Shown: in pieces, positions 1 through 10,984 of the stretch | Position numbering within the stretch: the stretch's first letter is position 1 | Layout: every line of letters begins with the position of its first letter | Assembly: GCA_016271365.2 (NCBI GenBank) | Contig: CM028129.1 | Location: 1,007,451,501 to 1,007,515,500 of the forward strand | DNA: 64,000 bases | Source of the DNA: Neoceratodus forsteri | Taxonomy: Eukaryota > Chordata > Ceratodontiformes > Ceratodontidae | Direction of reading: 5' to 3' | Program-made: the position numbers and the translations under genes | The notes under the pieces: generated by a model | The model's input: the letters and a program-made list of their open reading frames with translations, nothing else | Told to the model about the DNA's origin: nothing | Database searches by the model: none

Positions 1-11
1 ATGTTGGGGTC

Positions 12-683
12 GTGCAGGCTGCAGCCTGTGACAGGGCTAATGTTCCCTTGGCTTCACACCCCCTAGATAAAGACTCCAGGAGGATGGATGCCTTGGCAAA
101 GAAACGGTACATGGCATCCTCTTTGGGACTTAGGCGGGCTAATTATATGGCCCGTGCAGCCAGGTACCAGAAGTCCAGGTGGGACACTGTACTGGCACTG
201 GCTAAACAGGCCTCCCCCCACCTGGCCAAGGAGCTGGAGGAGGTGGCTGCTGATGGGATTGAGGCATCTAAGGTACTGTTTCATGCTGCTGTGGACTCCA
301 GTGATGTCAAGAGTCGTGGCTACATCTGTGGCTCTTCGGAGGATGGCTTGGCTCAGATGTACTAGCCTCTCACAGGACATCCAGGCTAAGGCCATGGATT
401 TCCCTGTGGAAGGTAATTCTCTGTTTGGGGAGCAGACAATTACATGAAAAAGATGGAGGAATATAGGACCACTTATAGGAGTGCACAGGCCAAGGAGAGG
501 CAGGCATCTCCTCAAAGGCAGCAATGTAGAGGCAGGGGCAGACCTTTTCATAGGCCTTTCTACCAAGCACAGGCCTCTTCTCCCTTTTCACAGAGGGGGT
601 TCTTCAGAGGGAGAGGCAGAAGGGGGATGCGCAGGGCTACATCCACTCCTCAGCCTAAGGCCCCTGCCAAGCAGACACCCTGA
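12..683 (+). pseudogene. DIRS-A gag, C-terminal part, frameshifted
   Basis: Gag is the presumed structural protein of the DIRS particle. Two blocks in different frames (12-365 and 444-683) match the gag of DIRS-B: a helical block around KSRWDTVLALAKQAS and ADGIEASK, then a basic Arg/Gly-rich tail (RGFFRGRGRRG) ending in PQPKAPAKQTP and a stop at 681-683. A frameshift lies near 300-440. The N-terminal zinc-binding part would lie upstream of the window. The RG-rich tail suggests nucleic-acid binding, which is an inference from composition. Confidence 0.8.
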
Positions 684-746
684 TGGTTCTGCCCAGTCGA
701 CTCTCCTATCCTTGTAGGGGGCAGGCTGGCTTACTTTGTCCAGGAC

Positions 747-2578
747 TTGATGTCTGTTACTTCAGACAAGTGGGTCCTGGAAGTAGTAAGCCAGGGACTG
801 GTTCTCAGCTTCAAAAAATTTCCGAAGATGAGAGCCAGATCTTTTCCACCTTCAAGTCTCTCAGAAACCCTTGCCCTAGAAGCAGAGGTTTCATCTCTTC
901 CAGCCTTAAGAGCCATAGAGAGAGTTCCTACCCTACACCGGGGCAAAGGTCTGTACTCCAGATACTTCTTTACCCCAAAAAACACAGGGGAGTGGCGACC
1001 CATCCTAGATCTAGGATACCTGAACAAACATCTTTTAAAACCAAGGTTCAAGATGGTGACTCTGGGAATAATTCTTCCGTCTCTAAGGCCAGGGGACAGG
1101 CTAGCCTCCCTGGACCTCAAAGATGCCTACTTTCACATCCCCATTAGGTAGTCCCACAGAAAGTACCTCGGGTTCAAGTTGCCTTGGGCCATTATCAGTT
1201 CAAAGCAATGCCCTTTGGTCTTACATCAGCTCCAAGGGTTTTCACAAAGTGCTTGGCAGTAGTAGTTGCCTTTCTAAGAAGGCAAAAGATTTCCATTTTT
1301 TCCATATCTGGACGACTGGCTCATAGTGGGTCAATCTCCAGACCAAGTCAAGTCAGACCTGCAAGTGACTCAGAAAGTGCTCACTTCCCTGGGATTTCTT
1401 CTCAACCTGCCCAAGTCAGTTCTCAAACCGGTGCAGCTTCTTACCTTTATAGGGGCAGAGCTAGATACTGTCAAAGCAAGAGCCTTTCTTCCCTTGGAAG
1501 GGGCAAGAGTTCTTATAGAACTGGCTTCTTTCTTCAGCCTTCAGGTGTCCAGACCAGCAAGGCACTTCTTTCGGCTCTTGGGCCACATGGCAGCTTCTAC
1601 AGCGGTGGTCCGAGGGGCAAGATTCCAGATGAGGGACATTCAGTTCCATCTGAGGGTCTTTTGGTCCCAAAGGAAGGATCCTCTTACCAAACCGATTCCA
1701 GTGACTCGGACACTGATCCAAGCTCTTCAATGGTGGCGGGATCAGGACAATTTAAGGCAAGGGGTCCCCTTTCTCACTCAGTCTTATTCGGTGGTCCTTA
1801 CCACGGATGCTTCTCTTTTGGGGTGGGGAGCCCACCTAGGGACTCTCGCAGCCCAGGGACAGTGGTCCCCTCAGGAATCCCTTCTTCATATCAATCTCCT
1901 GGAACTCAGCAGTTTTTCTGGGCTTGCAAGCTTTCTCTGTCCGTGCAGAACAGGGTGGTTCAGATCAGAGCAGACACCACCACCACCATGTGGTACATCA
2001 AGCAGGGAGGCACTGTGTCAACGGCCTTGTGCACGGAAGCCATGAAATTGTGGTCCCTGGCTTATTCTGTGCAGGCCTCTCTGATAGCAGTCCACCTTCT
2101 AGGGAAGGACAGTGTGCTAGCAGATGCACTAAGCCGGATCTCCCAGGGCCACCGCGAATGGTCCCTGGACCCTCTGGTGTTGAAAGTTATTTTTTCAAGG
2201 TGGGGCACTACAGAGATGGATCTCTTTGCAGCCCCAGACAATCACCAACTTCCTCTGTTTTGTTGCAGACCCCCAGTCTTGGGCTCAGTCCCTCTGGATG
2301 CTCTGATGTTGAACTGGGAAGGGAAATTTCTCTATGCCTTCCCTCCCTTTCCTCTGCTGTTCAAGGTTCTGGTCAAGGTAAGGTCACAACCCTGCAAAGT
2401 GATTCTGATTGCTCCAGATTGGGCCAGGCAGCCCTGGTACCCCCTCTTATTGTCCCTAACAGTCCAGATTCCCCTGTCTCTTCCCAGGAATTACAACCTG
2501 TTAACCTCCTCTCAGGGGAGGATTTGGTACCCCAGTCTTCGGTCTCTCAATCTCATGGCATGGCTCTTGAAGAGTTAG
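747..2578 (+). pseudogene. DIRS-A reverse transcriptase, RNase H and methyltransferase-like domain
   Basis: RT motif A is seen as SLDLKDAYFHIPI near 1,108-1,145, motif B as MPFGLTSAPRVF near 1,208-1,243 and motif C as YLDDWLIV near 1,304. RNase H follows: LTTDASLLGWGAHLG near 1,798-1,840, HINLLEL near 1,888 and TTTTMWYI near 1,978. Then comes the DAM/methyltransferase-like module with DLFAAPDNHQLPLF, YAFPPFPLL and ILIAPDWARQPWYP near 2,215-2,450. The frame changes at about 1,150, 1,300 and 1,930, with a stop at 1,149-1,151, so no full protein can be made. The catalytic YLDD is unchanged. The end overlaps the start of the recombinase, as is usual in DIRS elements. Confidence 0.9.
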
Positions 2579-3646
2579 AGTATGCAGATTTGCATCTGTC
2601 CCAAGGGGTTCTGGATATTCTCAAAGCCTCTCGAAAGCCTGCCACCAGAAAGACTTATAACTCCAAATGGAAAATATTCAGCATTTGGTGTTCCAAGAAG
2701 CATACATCTCCAGACACTGCTGAATTGCCTACAGTTCTGGATTGTATGGTTCATCTTAACAGCCTAGGCCTCAGACAAGCTACTCTCAAGGTACACTTGT
2801 CAGCTGTTTCTGCTTTTCTGTCAGTGGGAAAACATTCCTCACTGTCATCTCAACCTGAATTCTGTAAATTTTTCAAGGGATTGCTTCATACCATTCCTCC
2901 CTTAGGGATCCTGCCCCTGCCTGGGACTTAAATGTTTGCATTGCTCAACTTATGCAACCCCCATTTGAGCCTATGTCCTCAGCAAAGCTTAAGTACTTGA
3001 CTTGGAAAACTGTGTTTTTGGTAGCCATTACCTCTGCCAGACGTATCAGTGAATTGCAAGCCCTGTCAGTGGAACCTGATTTTATCTCCTTTCATAGAGA
3101 TAAAGTGGTCCTTAGAACCAATAGCAGGTTCTTGCCCAAAGTGGTTTCAGACTTCCGTTTGAATCAGTCTGTCTCTCCCTGTTTTCTTCACTGATCATTC
3201 TTCCTCAGGGGAGAGGAGGCTACACAGTTTATATGTTAAAAGAACTCTTAGCTACTACATAGACCGTACCAAGGGTCACAGGTTTGATTTCCCTCCAGTT
3301 GTTCCTTACTTATGAGGAAGTGGGAAAGGCCAAACCTGCCACCAAGAGAACTATTGCCAAGTTGATTGTTTCTTGTATACAATTCTGCTATGAGAAACTG
3401 GGAAAAATTCCACCCGCAAGCCTGAGGGCTCATTCCACAAGAGGTACAGCTGCTTCCCTGGCTGCTGCCAGGGATATCCCTCTGTTAGAAATTTGTCAAG
3501 CAGCCACCTGGAAAACAGTCCATACCTTCACCAAGCATTACTCTCTGGATATCCAGGCTAGGAGTGATGCTCGGTTTGGCACAGCAGTATTTCAGAGCCT
3601 ATTCCCAAAGCAGGTTCTGTCCCTCCTCCATGGAGGTACTGCTTGA
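2480..3646 (+). pseudogene. DIRS-A tyrosine recombinase (YR)
   Basis: This enzyme would insert the circular DNA intermediate. Three blocks in three frames cover it (to 2,931; 2,952-3,194; 3,284-3,646). The N-terminal SAM-like part holds KASRKPATRKTYNSKWKIFS. The catalytic part shows the first Arg in TSARRISELQAL, the HxxR pair in RAHSTRGTAAS, and WKTVHTFTKHYSLD, which supplies the nucleophile Tyr. All family-signature residues I can place are present; only the frame is broken. The block ends in HGGTA and a stop at 3,644-3,646, 50 bp before the terminal inverted repeat. Confidence 0.9.
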
Positions 3647-3695
3647 TAGTCTGCAGATTGTCAGAATACAGCAAGACTCCATTAGAAGAAACATA

Positions 3696-3713
3696 ATTAC
3701 TAAGGTGAGTAAT
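3696..3713 (+). other. DIRS-A right-end inverted repeat, candidate recombinase site
   Basis: ATTAC, 8 bp, GTAAT, followed by a T-rich tract that ends the element near 3,721. The same arrangement occurs at the right ends of DIRS-B, E, F, C and G. AAGGTGAGT inside it also matches a vertebrate 5' splice-site consensus. Confidence 0.55.
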
Positions 3714-3721
3714 TTTTTCTT

Positions 3722-3929
3722 TCAGCTCTTGCCCAAAATGTGCGCATTATGTCCCGGAAGTTGATTTGCAGTCCCTGCACAAAATCACCTTTAAGCCAGA
3801 AGTTGAACATTTTGTCTGCTCGTCTACATGAGGCAGTGTCATAACAAGGCTAGGTTGTAAAGTTGGTGTAAAAATATTACAAAACACATTTATTAGCCTG
3901 TTACATTTTGCAAATGCAGGCTTGTAGCT
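3722..3929. other. Unassigned sequence between DIRS-A and the Tx1-like LINE
   Basis: About 200 bp of ordinary composition. I see no open frame, repeat or RNA gene. It may be the flank into which DIRS-A inserted or the decayed 5' part of the LINE. Confidence 0.5.
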
Positions 3930-4957
3930 TTGGCAATTTACAATATTTTTACCACAAATTCCTCAGCTGCACCCCGATCGGCTTTGGCCAGAGTTTGTTC
4001 TAACTGCTGCTTCTTTCTGGGGAGGGACCATGGAGTTTTGCTCCATCAAGGACAGCCTAAGGCTTGTTCTACATACCTCCTTAAAGACGTCTGTGACCAG
4101 GTGAAATGTGGACTGTACACTGAGCTGGGTCATTTGAGTTTGAAATGTGCCTACATCATGAATTGCAGCCTATGTGATGGGCCGGAGCATCCTTATAGGA
4201 CTTGTCCTAGGACAGCCCATAGGAGACCATAGGACCTGTCCTAGGGCAGCCCATAAGAGACTAGCTGGACCAGGTGTAACATGGTTTTTATGTATCTCGC
4301 AATCAGAGAGGAGCCATGCAGAAAGGAACAGAGGCCTGCTAGACTACCTGAAACCGAGTTGCCCAGAGAAGCTTATTCAGATGTATCATGAGCTCCACCA
4401 GAAGCGGTAGATCTGAAAGATTGAGAGGTTTCTACAGCTGTTGACCAGCCTCTTCCTGAGCCAGTTGTAGAGGAACCAAATTCTAGTTCCATGAATTCTG
4501 CATATAATTCTACTGAACTTCTATAGAGATAGATGTGGCACTGGTCACTGATGACCCCTTAATCACACCTACCCCTGAGGCTGGAGGACATGATGCTGTC
4601 TAAGATGCAACAGTGGAAGATAAGTCCATCGCCATGCCACCTTCAACTCCAAATAACTGAAAATCTCCAGGTGATAACTCATAAGGGGTCAGCCTAATCC
4701 CAGCCTTACAAAAAGGGAGAACATTCCATTGGGGAACACGTATAATAATTTGTGGGAAAGAAAAGATTGGGGTGAAACCAAGGAAGATTCAGATAGCTCG
4801 TCTCCAACGTCCTCACAGCATGACCCTTCCTTGGAAAATGAAGGTGATACTTCAGAGCTGCAGTCCATGAAGAGGAGGAAGTCAAAAGGTTAGGGGTGGC
4901 AGGAGAAGCTCGAAATGATGAAAGCCTTACTAGTTTTATCTTTTTCTATTTTTTCGG
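3930..4957 (+). pseudogene. Tx1-like LINE, ORF1 remnant with zinc knuckles
   Basis: The block at 3,930-4,232 encodes a Cys-rich segment. One perfect CCHC knuckle is visible (CSLCDGPEHPYRTC, CX2CX4HX4C). A preceding one is damaged (KCGLYTELGHLSLKC has lost a Cys). Two imperfect copies of a 30 bp stretch ending in CCTAGG..AGCCCATA follow at 4,200-4,260. Downstream to about 4,900 the frame is broken but stays rich in Glu, Pro and Ser, as in LINE ORF1 tails. The endonuclease that follows on the same strand supports an ORF1-ORF2 order. Assignment to the Tx1 group of the L1 clade is by general resemblance. Confidence 0.6.
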
Positions 4958-6502
4958 ATGAGGGGGTTGGTACACACTTTTTCGTTAGGCACCCTAAATG
5001 CCAGTAGTATTAAATCTAACAAGAAACTAATGGCCGATGTTCCTTGGCTGTGGGAGATTAGTTGTGACATATTTTTACAAGATACCCAACTACACTTCAA
5101 TAAAGACATTGACATAGCTCAAACGTTTTGGCCATTTGGCAAGGACAGATGTTTTGGGGTAGGCATATTTTTTTTTTTCTGCCCCTGATATCTGTGTGTG
5201 TCCCGATTAGTGGAGTTAGCCCCCGGTCGGGCTGTCCTGTTAGAAATTTCTCCTCTTAATACTCCTTTTATTATTGCTACGCCCCTCAGTTGGAGGCAGA
5301 TAGGGTTGCTCTTTTTAAACTGTTTAAGCCATACCTGTAGACTGTCAAAGGAGTCATATTTGGAGATCTTAACTGTGGACAAGCCCCTTTGTATATTGGT
5401 GATATAACTGCTAAATCCTTTTGTTGTGACTCACACTGCTTAAAAGATATTGCCTTGAGGCCAGGGTTGCTGTATTCTGCCAGTACAACTGGAGCTCATA
5501 CTTTTTTTTTTTTTGGTTAAGTTATCTACCCGTATTGATTTTCTGTTGTTCCAATGGCTTGGATGTTCTCACACTAGTGCAAGCCTTATTTGGCACGGAC
5601 TTCCATGATACTTTCAGCCGGCTCACTTGAGATTAAATACTTCTTGGAGGTTGAAGGTCTGAGATGGAATTTATGGAAACTAGAATATTTAGTCTGCGCT
5701 AAAAAAAAAAAAAAAATTCACCTGGACTCCTGTACGATTCCCCCATCGAATGCAAAGAGGATGCAGAATTGGAATTTAAGTACTTTTTCAGTCTCAGAGT
5801 AGAAAATTGGCTAATAAGAGATATCTTAATTACTTGAAACTTTGTCAGTAGTTTCACAGATTTGTCCGCGATAGACGTAACAGGTCAGGATTTGTCAGCT
5901 CAGTTGTCCTTGATAAAAAGCAGACATGGCTAAATTCCAGTACCAGCACAATGACCTCTTTGGTAGTGCAACAAGAAGTATAATACAAAAGGAAAGAAAT
6001 ACCAAACTAATCCCTGCGATTGTAAAATTAGGACTTCTGACTGCACCTTTTCTCAACTCTGTGACGTATCCAGCACAGTTTTTTAATGACTGTCCAGGAG
6101 CAACTCACTTTCCTGGAATGACCTGCTCTTTCCAAATTTGGGACTGGGACCCCCCTAGGTTTTCAAGATTCCTTCATGGGGGATCTTTCAATCCCAAATC
6201 TTTCTGAAGCACAGATGGAATTCCTTCAGTCTGATATTTCCAAGAGGAGGTCATGGGAGCCGTTGGGTTTTTGCCCTTAAGCTCTGCATCAAGATCGGAC
6301 AGTCTTGTCTGGGGGTTTCTCTCGTTTGGAAGGGGAAATCCCTAAAATATGAATTGGCTGCTGTTTTTAACTATATGTTGACAAGTGGGGAGGTGGGCTA
6401 CAGTGTTGCTCAGGACATTTAAATTGGAGACACATTAGTCTCCTGAATATGGTCTTAAAGATCTTGACTAAGCTTTTAATCTCCAAATTGTCTCAGGTTG
6501 CT
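4958..6502 (+). pseudogene. Tx1-like LINE, ORF2 endonuclease and start of RT
   Basis: LINE ORF2 would nick the target and reverse-transcribe the element. The start reads SLGTLNASSIKSNKK, then ISCDIFLQDTQLHFNKDIDI and AQTFWPFGK, the N-terminal endonuclease fold with the Asn and Gln/Glu region. Further endonuclease pieces follow in other frames: SRLVELAPGRAVLLEISPLN (5,198-5,260) and, near 5,360, GDLNCGQAP. From 5,600 to 6,480 the reading is badly decayed, with poly-A tracts, ending in an RT-like piece (KILTKLLISKLSQ) at about 6,450-6,495. A CR1 then interrupts it. A further RT piece of the same type lies at 8,125-8,450. Confidence 0.65.
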
Positions 6503-7649
6503 CCCATATACACAAAAGATTAATATACAAGTTAGCCAGCCTGGGAGTGGGTCCCAAGATGACAGCCTGGGTAAAGAATTGGCTGGAGAATAGGACACAG
6601 AGAATAATAGTAAATGGAGTCCACTCTGAAGAAAGGGGGGTTACTAGTGGGGTATCGCAGGGTTCAGTATTAGGACCGGTCCTCTTCAATGTCTTTATAA
6701 GCGACATTGCAGAGGGACTGGAAGGAAAAGTATGTCTCTTTGCAGATGACACAAAGATCTGCAACAGAGTTGATGCACAAGGTGGGGTGGAAAGGATGAG
6801 AAGGGACTTGGCAAGGCTAGAGGAATGGTCAAATGTATGGCAGCTTAGATTCAGTGCTAAGAAGTAAAGGTAATGCACCTGGGAAACAAAACCCAGGGAA
6901 GAGTACACAATGGTGGGTGAGATACTAACAACAAAATGGAGAGGGACCTGGGGTAGTCATATCAGATGACCTAAAGGTGGGCAAGCAATGTGAGAGGGCA
7001 GCAAGGAGGGTTGGGGGGATACTGGGATGCATAGGGAAGGCATCACCAGTAGAAAACAGGAGTTATTGTCCCTCTGTACAGACAGTTGGTGAGACCCCAT
7101 CTGAGTACTGTGTGCAGTTCTGGAGACCCAGTCTCCACAAGGACATAGACAGGATGGAGGCTGTCCAGAGGAGGGCAACTAAAATGGTGCAGGGTCTGCA
7201 CCGGAAGACACATGAAGAGAGACTTAAGGAGCTGAATATGTATAGCCTCGAGGAAAGGAGGGAGAGGTGGGACATGATAGAAACTTTCAAGTATCTCTAG
7301 GGAATCAGCAAAGTCCAAGAGGGTAGCATCTTTCAAAAAAGGTGTGCAAGAACAAGGGGGCACAATTTGAAGATAGAAGGGGGGCAGCTCAGAGGTAATT
7401 TAAGGAAGTATTTTTTCACAGAGAGGGTTGTGGATGCATGGAACGGACTTCTGGAGGAGGTTGTGGAGTCAAAAACAGTGGTGGAATTCAAGCATGCATG
7501 GGACAGTCATAAGGCAATTCTAGGGGGTGGTTTTTGGAAGAAGTAGGCTGCTGGTTAACTAAGATCTGCAGCTTATCCAGTAGGTAGGGAAATGGGCAGA
7601 CTGGGTGGGCCAAGCGGTCCTTATCTGCTGTCAAAATCTATGTTTCTAT
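6503..7649 (+). mobile_element. CR1-a, 5'-truncated CR1 LINE
   Basis: The copy starts abruptly within RT (YKLASLGVGPKMTAWVKNW) and runs to a CR1-type 3' end with two near-copies of the octamer family (ATCTATG, TTTCTATG) at 7,636-7,650. 5' truncation is typical of LINE insertion. It splits the Tx1-like LINE, so it is younger than that element. The 3' part after RT shows the conserved CR1 C-terminus (FWRPSLHKDIDRMEAVQRR, then LNMYSLEERRERWDMIETF). Confidence 0.88.
6547..7300 (+). pseudogene. CR1-a reverse transcriptase and C-terminal fragment
   Basis: The RT palm is open from 6,547 to 6,867. It carries GVSQGSVLGPVLFNVFISDI (motif B region) and the catalytic LFADDTKICN (FADD form of YxDD), then stops at RFSAKK. 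After a frame change, 6,977-7,300 encodes the CR1 thumb and C-terminus. No endonuclease is present because of the 5' truncation. It cannot mobilise itself. Confidence 0.88.
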
Positions 7650-8070
7650 GCAGTTATACTTTATCTGGTTGATCCTGCTGTCCCTTCCACCGGCATGTTG
7701 ATTCAGGCACCTCTAGTGGCACAGCCCACAATCTTCCATGCCTGACGTCAGAGCTAGGGAGCAGCCGTGGGAGCGTGTATAGTGTAAGTCTATGGACGGA
7801 GCTATTAATAGCTCTGGGTTGTTACTTAGAAGTCTGTGCTACACCAAGACCAAGTACTGCCAGTTTATACTTGGTATGGCACAGAGACCTCTAAGTTGCA
7901 AACCGTAGCTATTAATACCTCTGTATAGACTTACACTGCACATGCTCCTGCAGCTGTTCCCCAGCTCTGATGTCAGCTACGCGAGGTTGTGTGATGTACC
8001 GCTAGAAGTGCTTGAGTAAAAAAAAAACAGTGGGAGGGACAGCAGGATCAACCAGATAAAATATAACTGC
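7650..8070. mobile_element. Palindromic foldback element, MITE-like, 421 bp
   Basis: The ends are inverted copies of each other. The left begins GCAGTTATACTTTATCTGG; the right, reverse-complemented, begins GCAGTTATATTTTATCTGG. Similarity continues inward for about 180 bp per arm with gaps (GATCCTGCTGTCCCT, then TCAGAGCT, then GTGTAAGTCTAT and TATTAATAGCT in both arms). Nothing codes for a transposase. It sits directly after the CR1-a tail. I could not define a target-site duplication, so the superfamily is open. Confidence 0.8.
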
Positions 8071-8074
8071 AACA

Positions 8075-8450
8075 AAAGCAAGTATCTAAAAATTGTAAAC
8101 ACAGGGCAAAACTGCTGATAGAGGGTGCCCCACACAACAGGGACGTGGGACGTTTCCCTTTTGCAAGTGTTGGAGAATTTCTCAGTGGCTTCTGGAGCAA
8201 AAGTGAACTTAGACAAAAGTAGTGGCATGGCCGTGGTGCTCTTAAAAGATTCTTGCCATGCAGGGGTTGCTGGGATACATATACAGGATGGTCCCCTAAA
8301 CATTTGTGGGGTTCAGTTTGGTGAAGGAGACATGTGACCGTTAAATTGGGAATTAAAATTGTTTAGCCAAACAAAGGGGTTGGCATTTGGAGTAATAGTG
8401 GCTGATGATGAAAAGACTTTCTTGGTACCTGTGTTCCTTTACATTAGTTT
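8075..8450 (+). pseudogene. Tx1-like LINE, RT fragment
   Basis: The block at 8,125-8,337 reads LLQVLENFSVASGAKVNLDK, then SSGMAV, and ends ICGVQFGEGD. This is the segment of L1-clade and Tx1-type RTs just after the catalytic YADD region. The following 100 bp continues the theme (WELKLFSQTKGLAFGV). Its place right after CR1-a and the foldback element suggests it is the continuation of the LINE at 3,930-6,502, with a large internal part missing. Confidence 0.55.
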
Positions 8451-10984
8451 ATTTTTATCTACCAGGTAGGTGCAGTAAAGAAGACATTTGCCTGTTTTCA
8501 GGCACAACCAGGGAGAATCTGAAACCGGGAGGTAAACGGAAAGGTACATGATACAGGGTGAATATACACAATTGTATATGTAAGCATAGAAATACCCAAA
8601 GGAACAAGTACAAAATACAGTAACTTGGATACAAGGTACGGGGGTAAGGCGGTAAAAACAACAGTACAACACAGTAGCAATCTCAGTAGAGGTTATAAAC
8701 ATAATACAGAAGGTTATAAACTTGGAGTTTCTGATCACTTTTGCCTTTCCTTCTGGGAATTAGAGGCTAAACTTTTTTAGTGGGGTTTTTCCTCCCTCTT
8801 TTTCTGTCTACTCTGGCGGAGCTGGCTGAACTCATTAAAAGGTCTCATAAGAAGATTTAAGATGGGGCAGGAATAATAAATCTGTCCCCCCCCATTTTTC
8901 TTTTTTGAAACGTATTTTTAGTGGGCGCTGATAAAGTATGGGTGCCATTGGGGAGCGTATGGTTTTCTACTCTCCTGGATGTCTGGTGCACTACAGGTGA
9001 TAAGCCTCTTGGTAGGCACAATGCAGTGTTCCCGAATTGTCTGATCTCTTGTGTCTTTTAAAGTCTGTTTATGGAAACTGTCTTTTGTCCAAGTATCCAC
9101 GGTCTCCAAGCAAAGCTGTGTATTACTATTAACCTCTTTTTTTTTTTTTCTCATCTTTTCCAGGAACCAGTATATGACTGCATAGGGGGCCCTCCTCTTT
9201 TCATCATCACCAAACCATTTCAGAACCCCAACATTCAGGGTGGTTGGGGGACGCAACTTCCTGTGGCTCTGTACCCATAAAAGCAACCAACTTTTCGAAG
9301 CCTAAAACTGAGACATGCCATAATTCTTTAGAGAAAGCCTAACTGTAACCCCTCTCTCGGAAGGTTAGGTGCACCACATATCATCAGTCAAGTGCCCATA
9401 GTGACAGAAACCTCTGCAAAGACTGACATCCACACATAAATCCTGACCGCACCCCCTCCCCCCGTGTCACTCGCTTCCAGCAAACAAGACTGCACTGCAC
9501 ATTACAAAAAAAAAATACTTGGAGGAAGTAAGAACTGAAAACCCCCATTTTGTACACCCATCCTGACCATGACCTGTTCTCCCCCCCCCCTCCCCCAAAT
9601 GTCACTTGCTCCCTCATCGGGTGTGACGTCTCCGTGGACAAGGCTGCACTTTCATTCAGTAATCACATTTTGCCGCTTTGCTCCGGCCCCACCGCATGCT
9701 CACAGTAGCAAACATCCCAGGATTTAAAAAAATACATAATTCTGCTGCTCCGAACTAGTTCTGAACCGTAGAAGTAATAACAGAAACAAACTTGCTTTGT
9801 TGATTGGTTGGACTGCAGCTTGCTCCGCTTGACAGTCTCATCCCAACCCCACTCGCCTTGATTTGATGTGAACAGAAAACTTAAGTGACTCTGCCATTAC
9901 AGCGGATCATCATGTAACTCCGTCACACTCACAGCTGATCAGGTGCCTTCAGTTCACTGCCGATCTCCCTTGAGTCCCTCCCAGGTGCTGGCAGTCAGAC
10001 GGCCGCGCACGCTAGCACTACTACTACCCAGTCTAACACAGGAAGGAAGGAAGGTGCTTTACAGTGCTTCCGCTTGCCATCAGACTACCCGAGGTGTTCT
10101 CACGTTCACGATGCAACACAGGTAGGTGCAGGTGGAAGTCAAGCAGTGCGGAAGTGGTGTTTAATGTCACTCATGGCTCAGCAGTCAGCAAACGTTCAAA
10201 CAAGAAAAAACGAGAGAAGTAAGCAAAACCAGGACAAAAGTGACATTTTGCAAAACTTGTGGGGACACTGGGACATAATGCCTAAAAACAAGACTGCCCT
10301 GGGAAAATCAGGATGGTTGGTAGCGTTGCGTCTGTACCCACGATAAGTTACAAGTGAAGGGGAGTCACAAACGTAAGAGTTAATCAGCAAGATTCTGCCA
10401 CTGGAATACTTGTGGACAATCTGTGGCTTCTGTGCAGTACTTGTTTTTCACGTGTCATAGTCTGTAGTTTAGGAGGACCATTAGTAGGTGGTGGAACTTT
10501 CCAGAATTGGATACTCTTTACTGTCAGAACTTGGTGTATTGCTTTTCACCTCCGTGGGCGGGTTGGGATTATATCTCATTGTAGTCATGGTCTGCTTCAA
10601 GTGGTTCCATTTGGCATACCAGGTGCTCATTTCTCTTCCAGCAGAAAATATTTCCTGTACCACTGCTCATACAGCTGGTTCAGAAAGAACTTAAAATGAT
10701 TTATGATTAAGAATATAGCTGCTTGCCTGCTTCAGTTTAATTCTTAAGAATTAGGTAGTTTGGTTGTGACCGTTATTTTATTTCTTCATTATGGGTTTGT
10801 GAGGAGTCATTAGTTAGGGGAAGTTGTTTTCTTTCTTTGGTGTTTGGGCCATGTTATATTCACTCATGTTGCTTTGATTTTTTTATTGTTTCTCTTTTGG
10901 ACACATTCTGCTTTGTTTTTGTTGTACATTTTTTTTAGTTCCTATTTTATGGTATGTTGCTGTACATTATTAATAAAAACACCC
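8451..10984. other. Unassigned 2.5 kb with simple C, T and A tracts
   Basis: No gene or known repeat recognised. A 122-codon frame is open on the minus strand at 8,918-9,286 (starts MLLWVQSHRK, ends YFISAH; contains WFGDDEKRRAPYAVIYWFLE). It has no motif I know, and a poly-A tract creates its Lys-rich middle. C-rich runs lie at 8,887 and 9,580. A GC-rich stretch at about 9,960-10,330 could be old 5' flank, but I see no clear promoter or exon. Confidence 0.5.

Larger units (their letters stand above)
1..3721 (+). mobile_element. DIRS-A, tyrosine-recombinase retrotransposon, left part outside the window
   Basis: DIRS elements replicate by reverse transcription and insert with a tyrosine recombinase instead of an integrase. 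The order gag, RT, RNase H, methyltransferase-like domain, recombinase is visible on the + strand. The copy begins inside gag at the window edge. It is closely similar to DIRS-B (22,417-28,058), which served as a guide. The right end lacks the internal complementary region and the long right terminal repeat: after the recombinase the sequence passes straight into the terminal GTGAGTAATTTTTTCTTT stretch. All coding regions carry frameshifts or stops, so the copy is dead. Confidence 0.92.

Noticed and set aside
1..3721. Retrovirus or LTR retrotransposon
   Set aside because: No protease, integrase or long terminal repeat. The tyrosine recombinase with inverted ends marks DIRS.
9940..10400. Possible BRPF1 promoter or first exon in a GC-richer stretch
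   Set aside because: Only modest GC, few CpG, no convincing donor site joined to a conserved leader. Not supportable.
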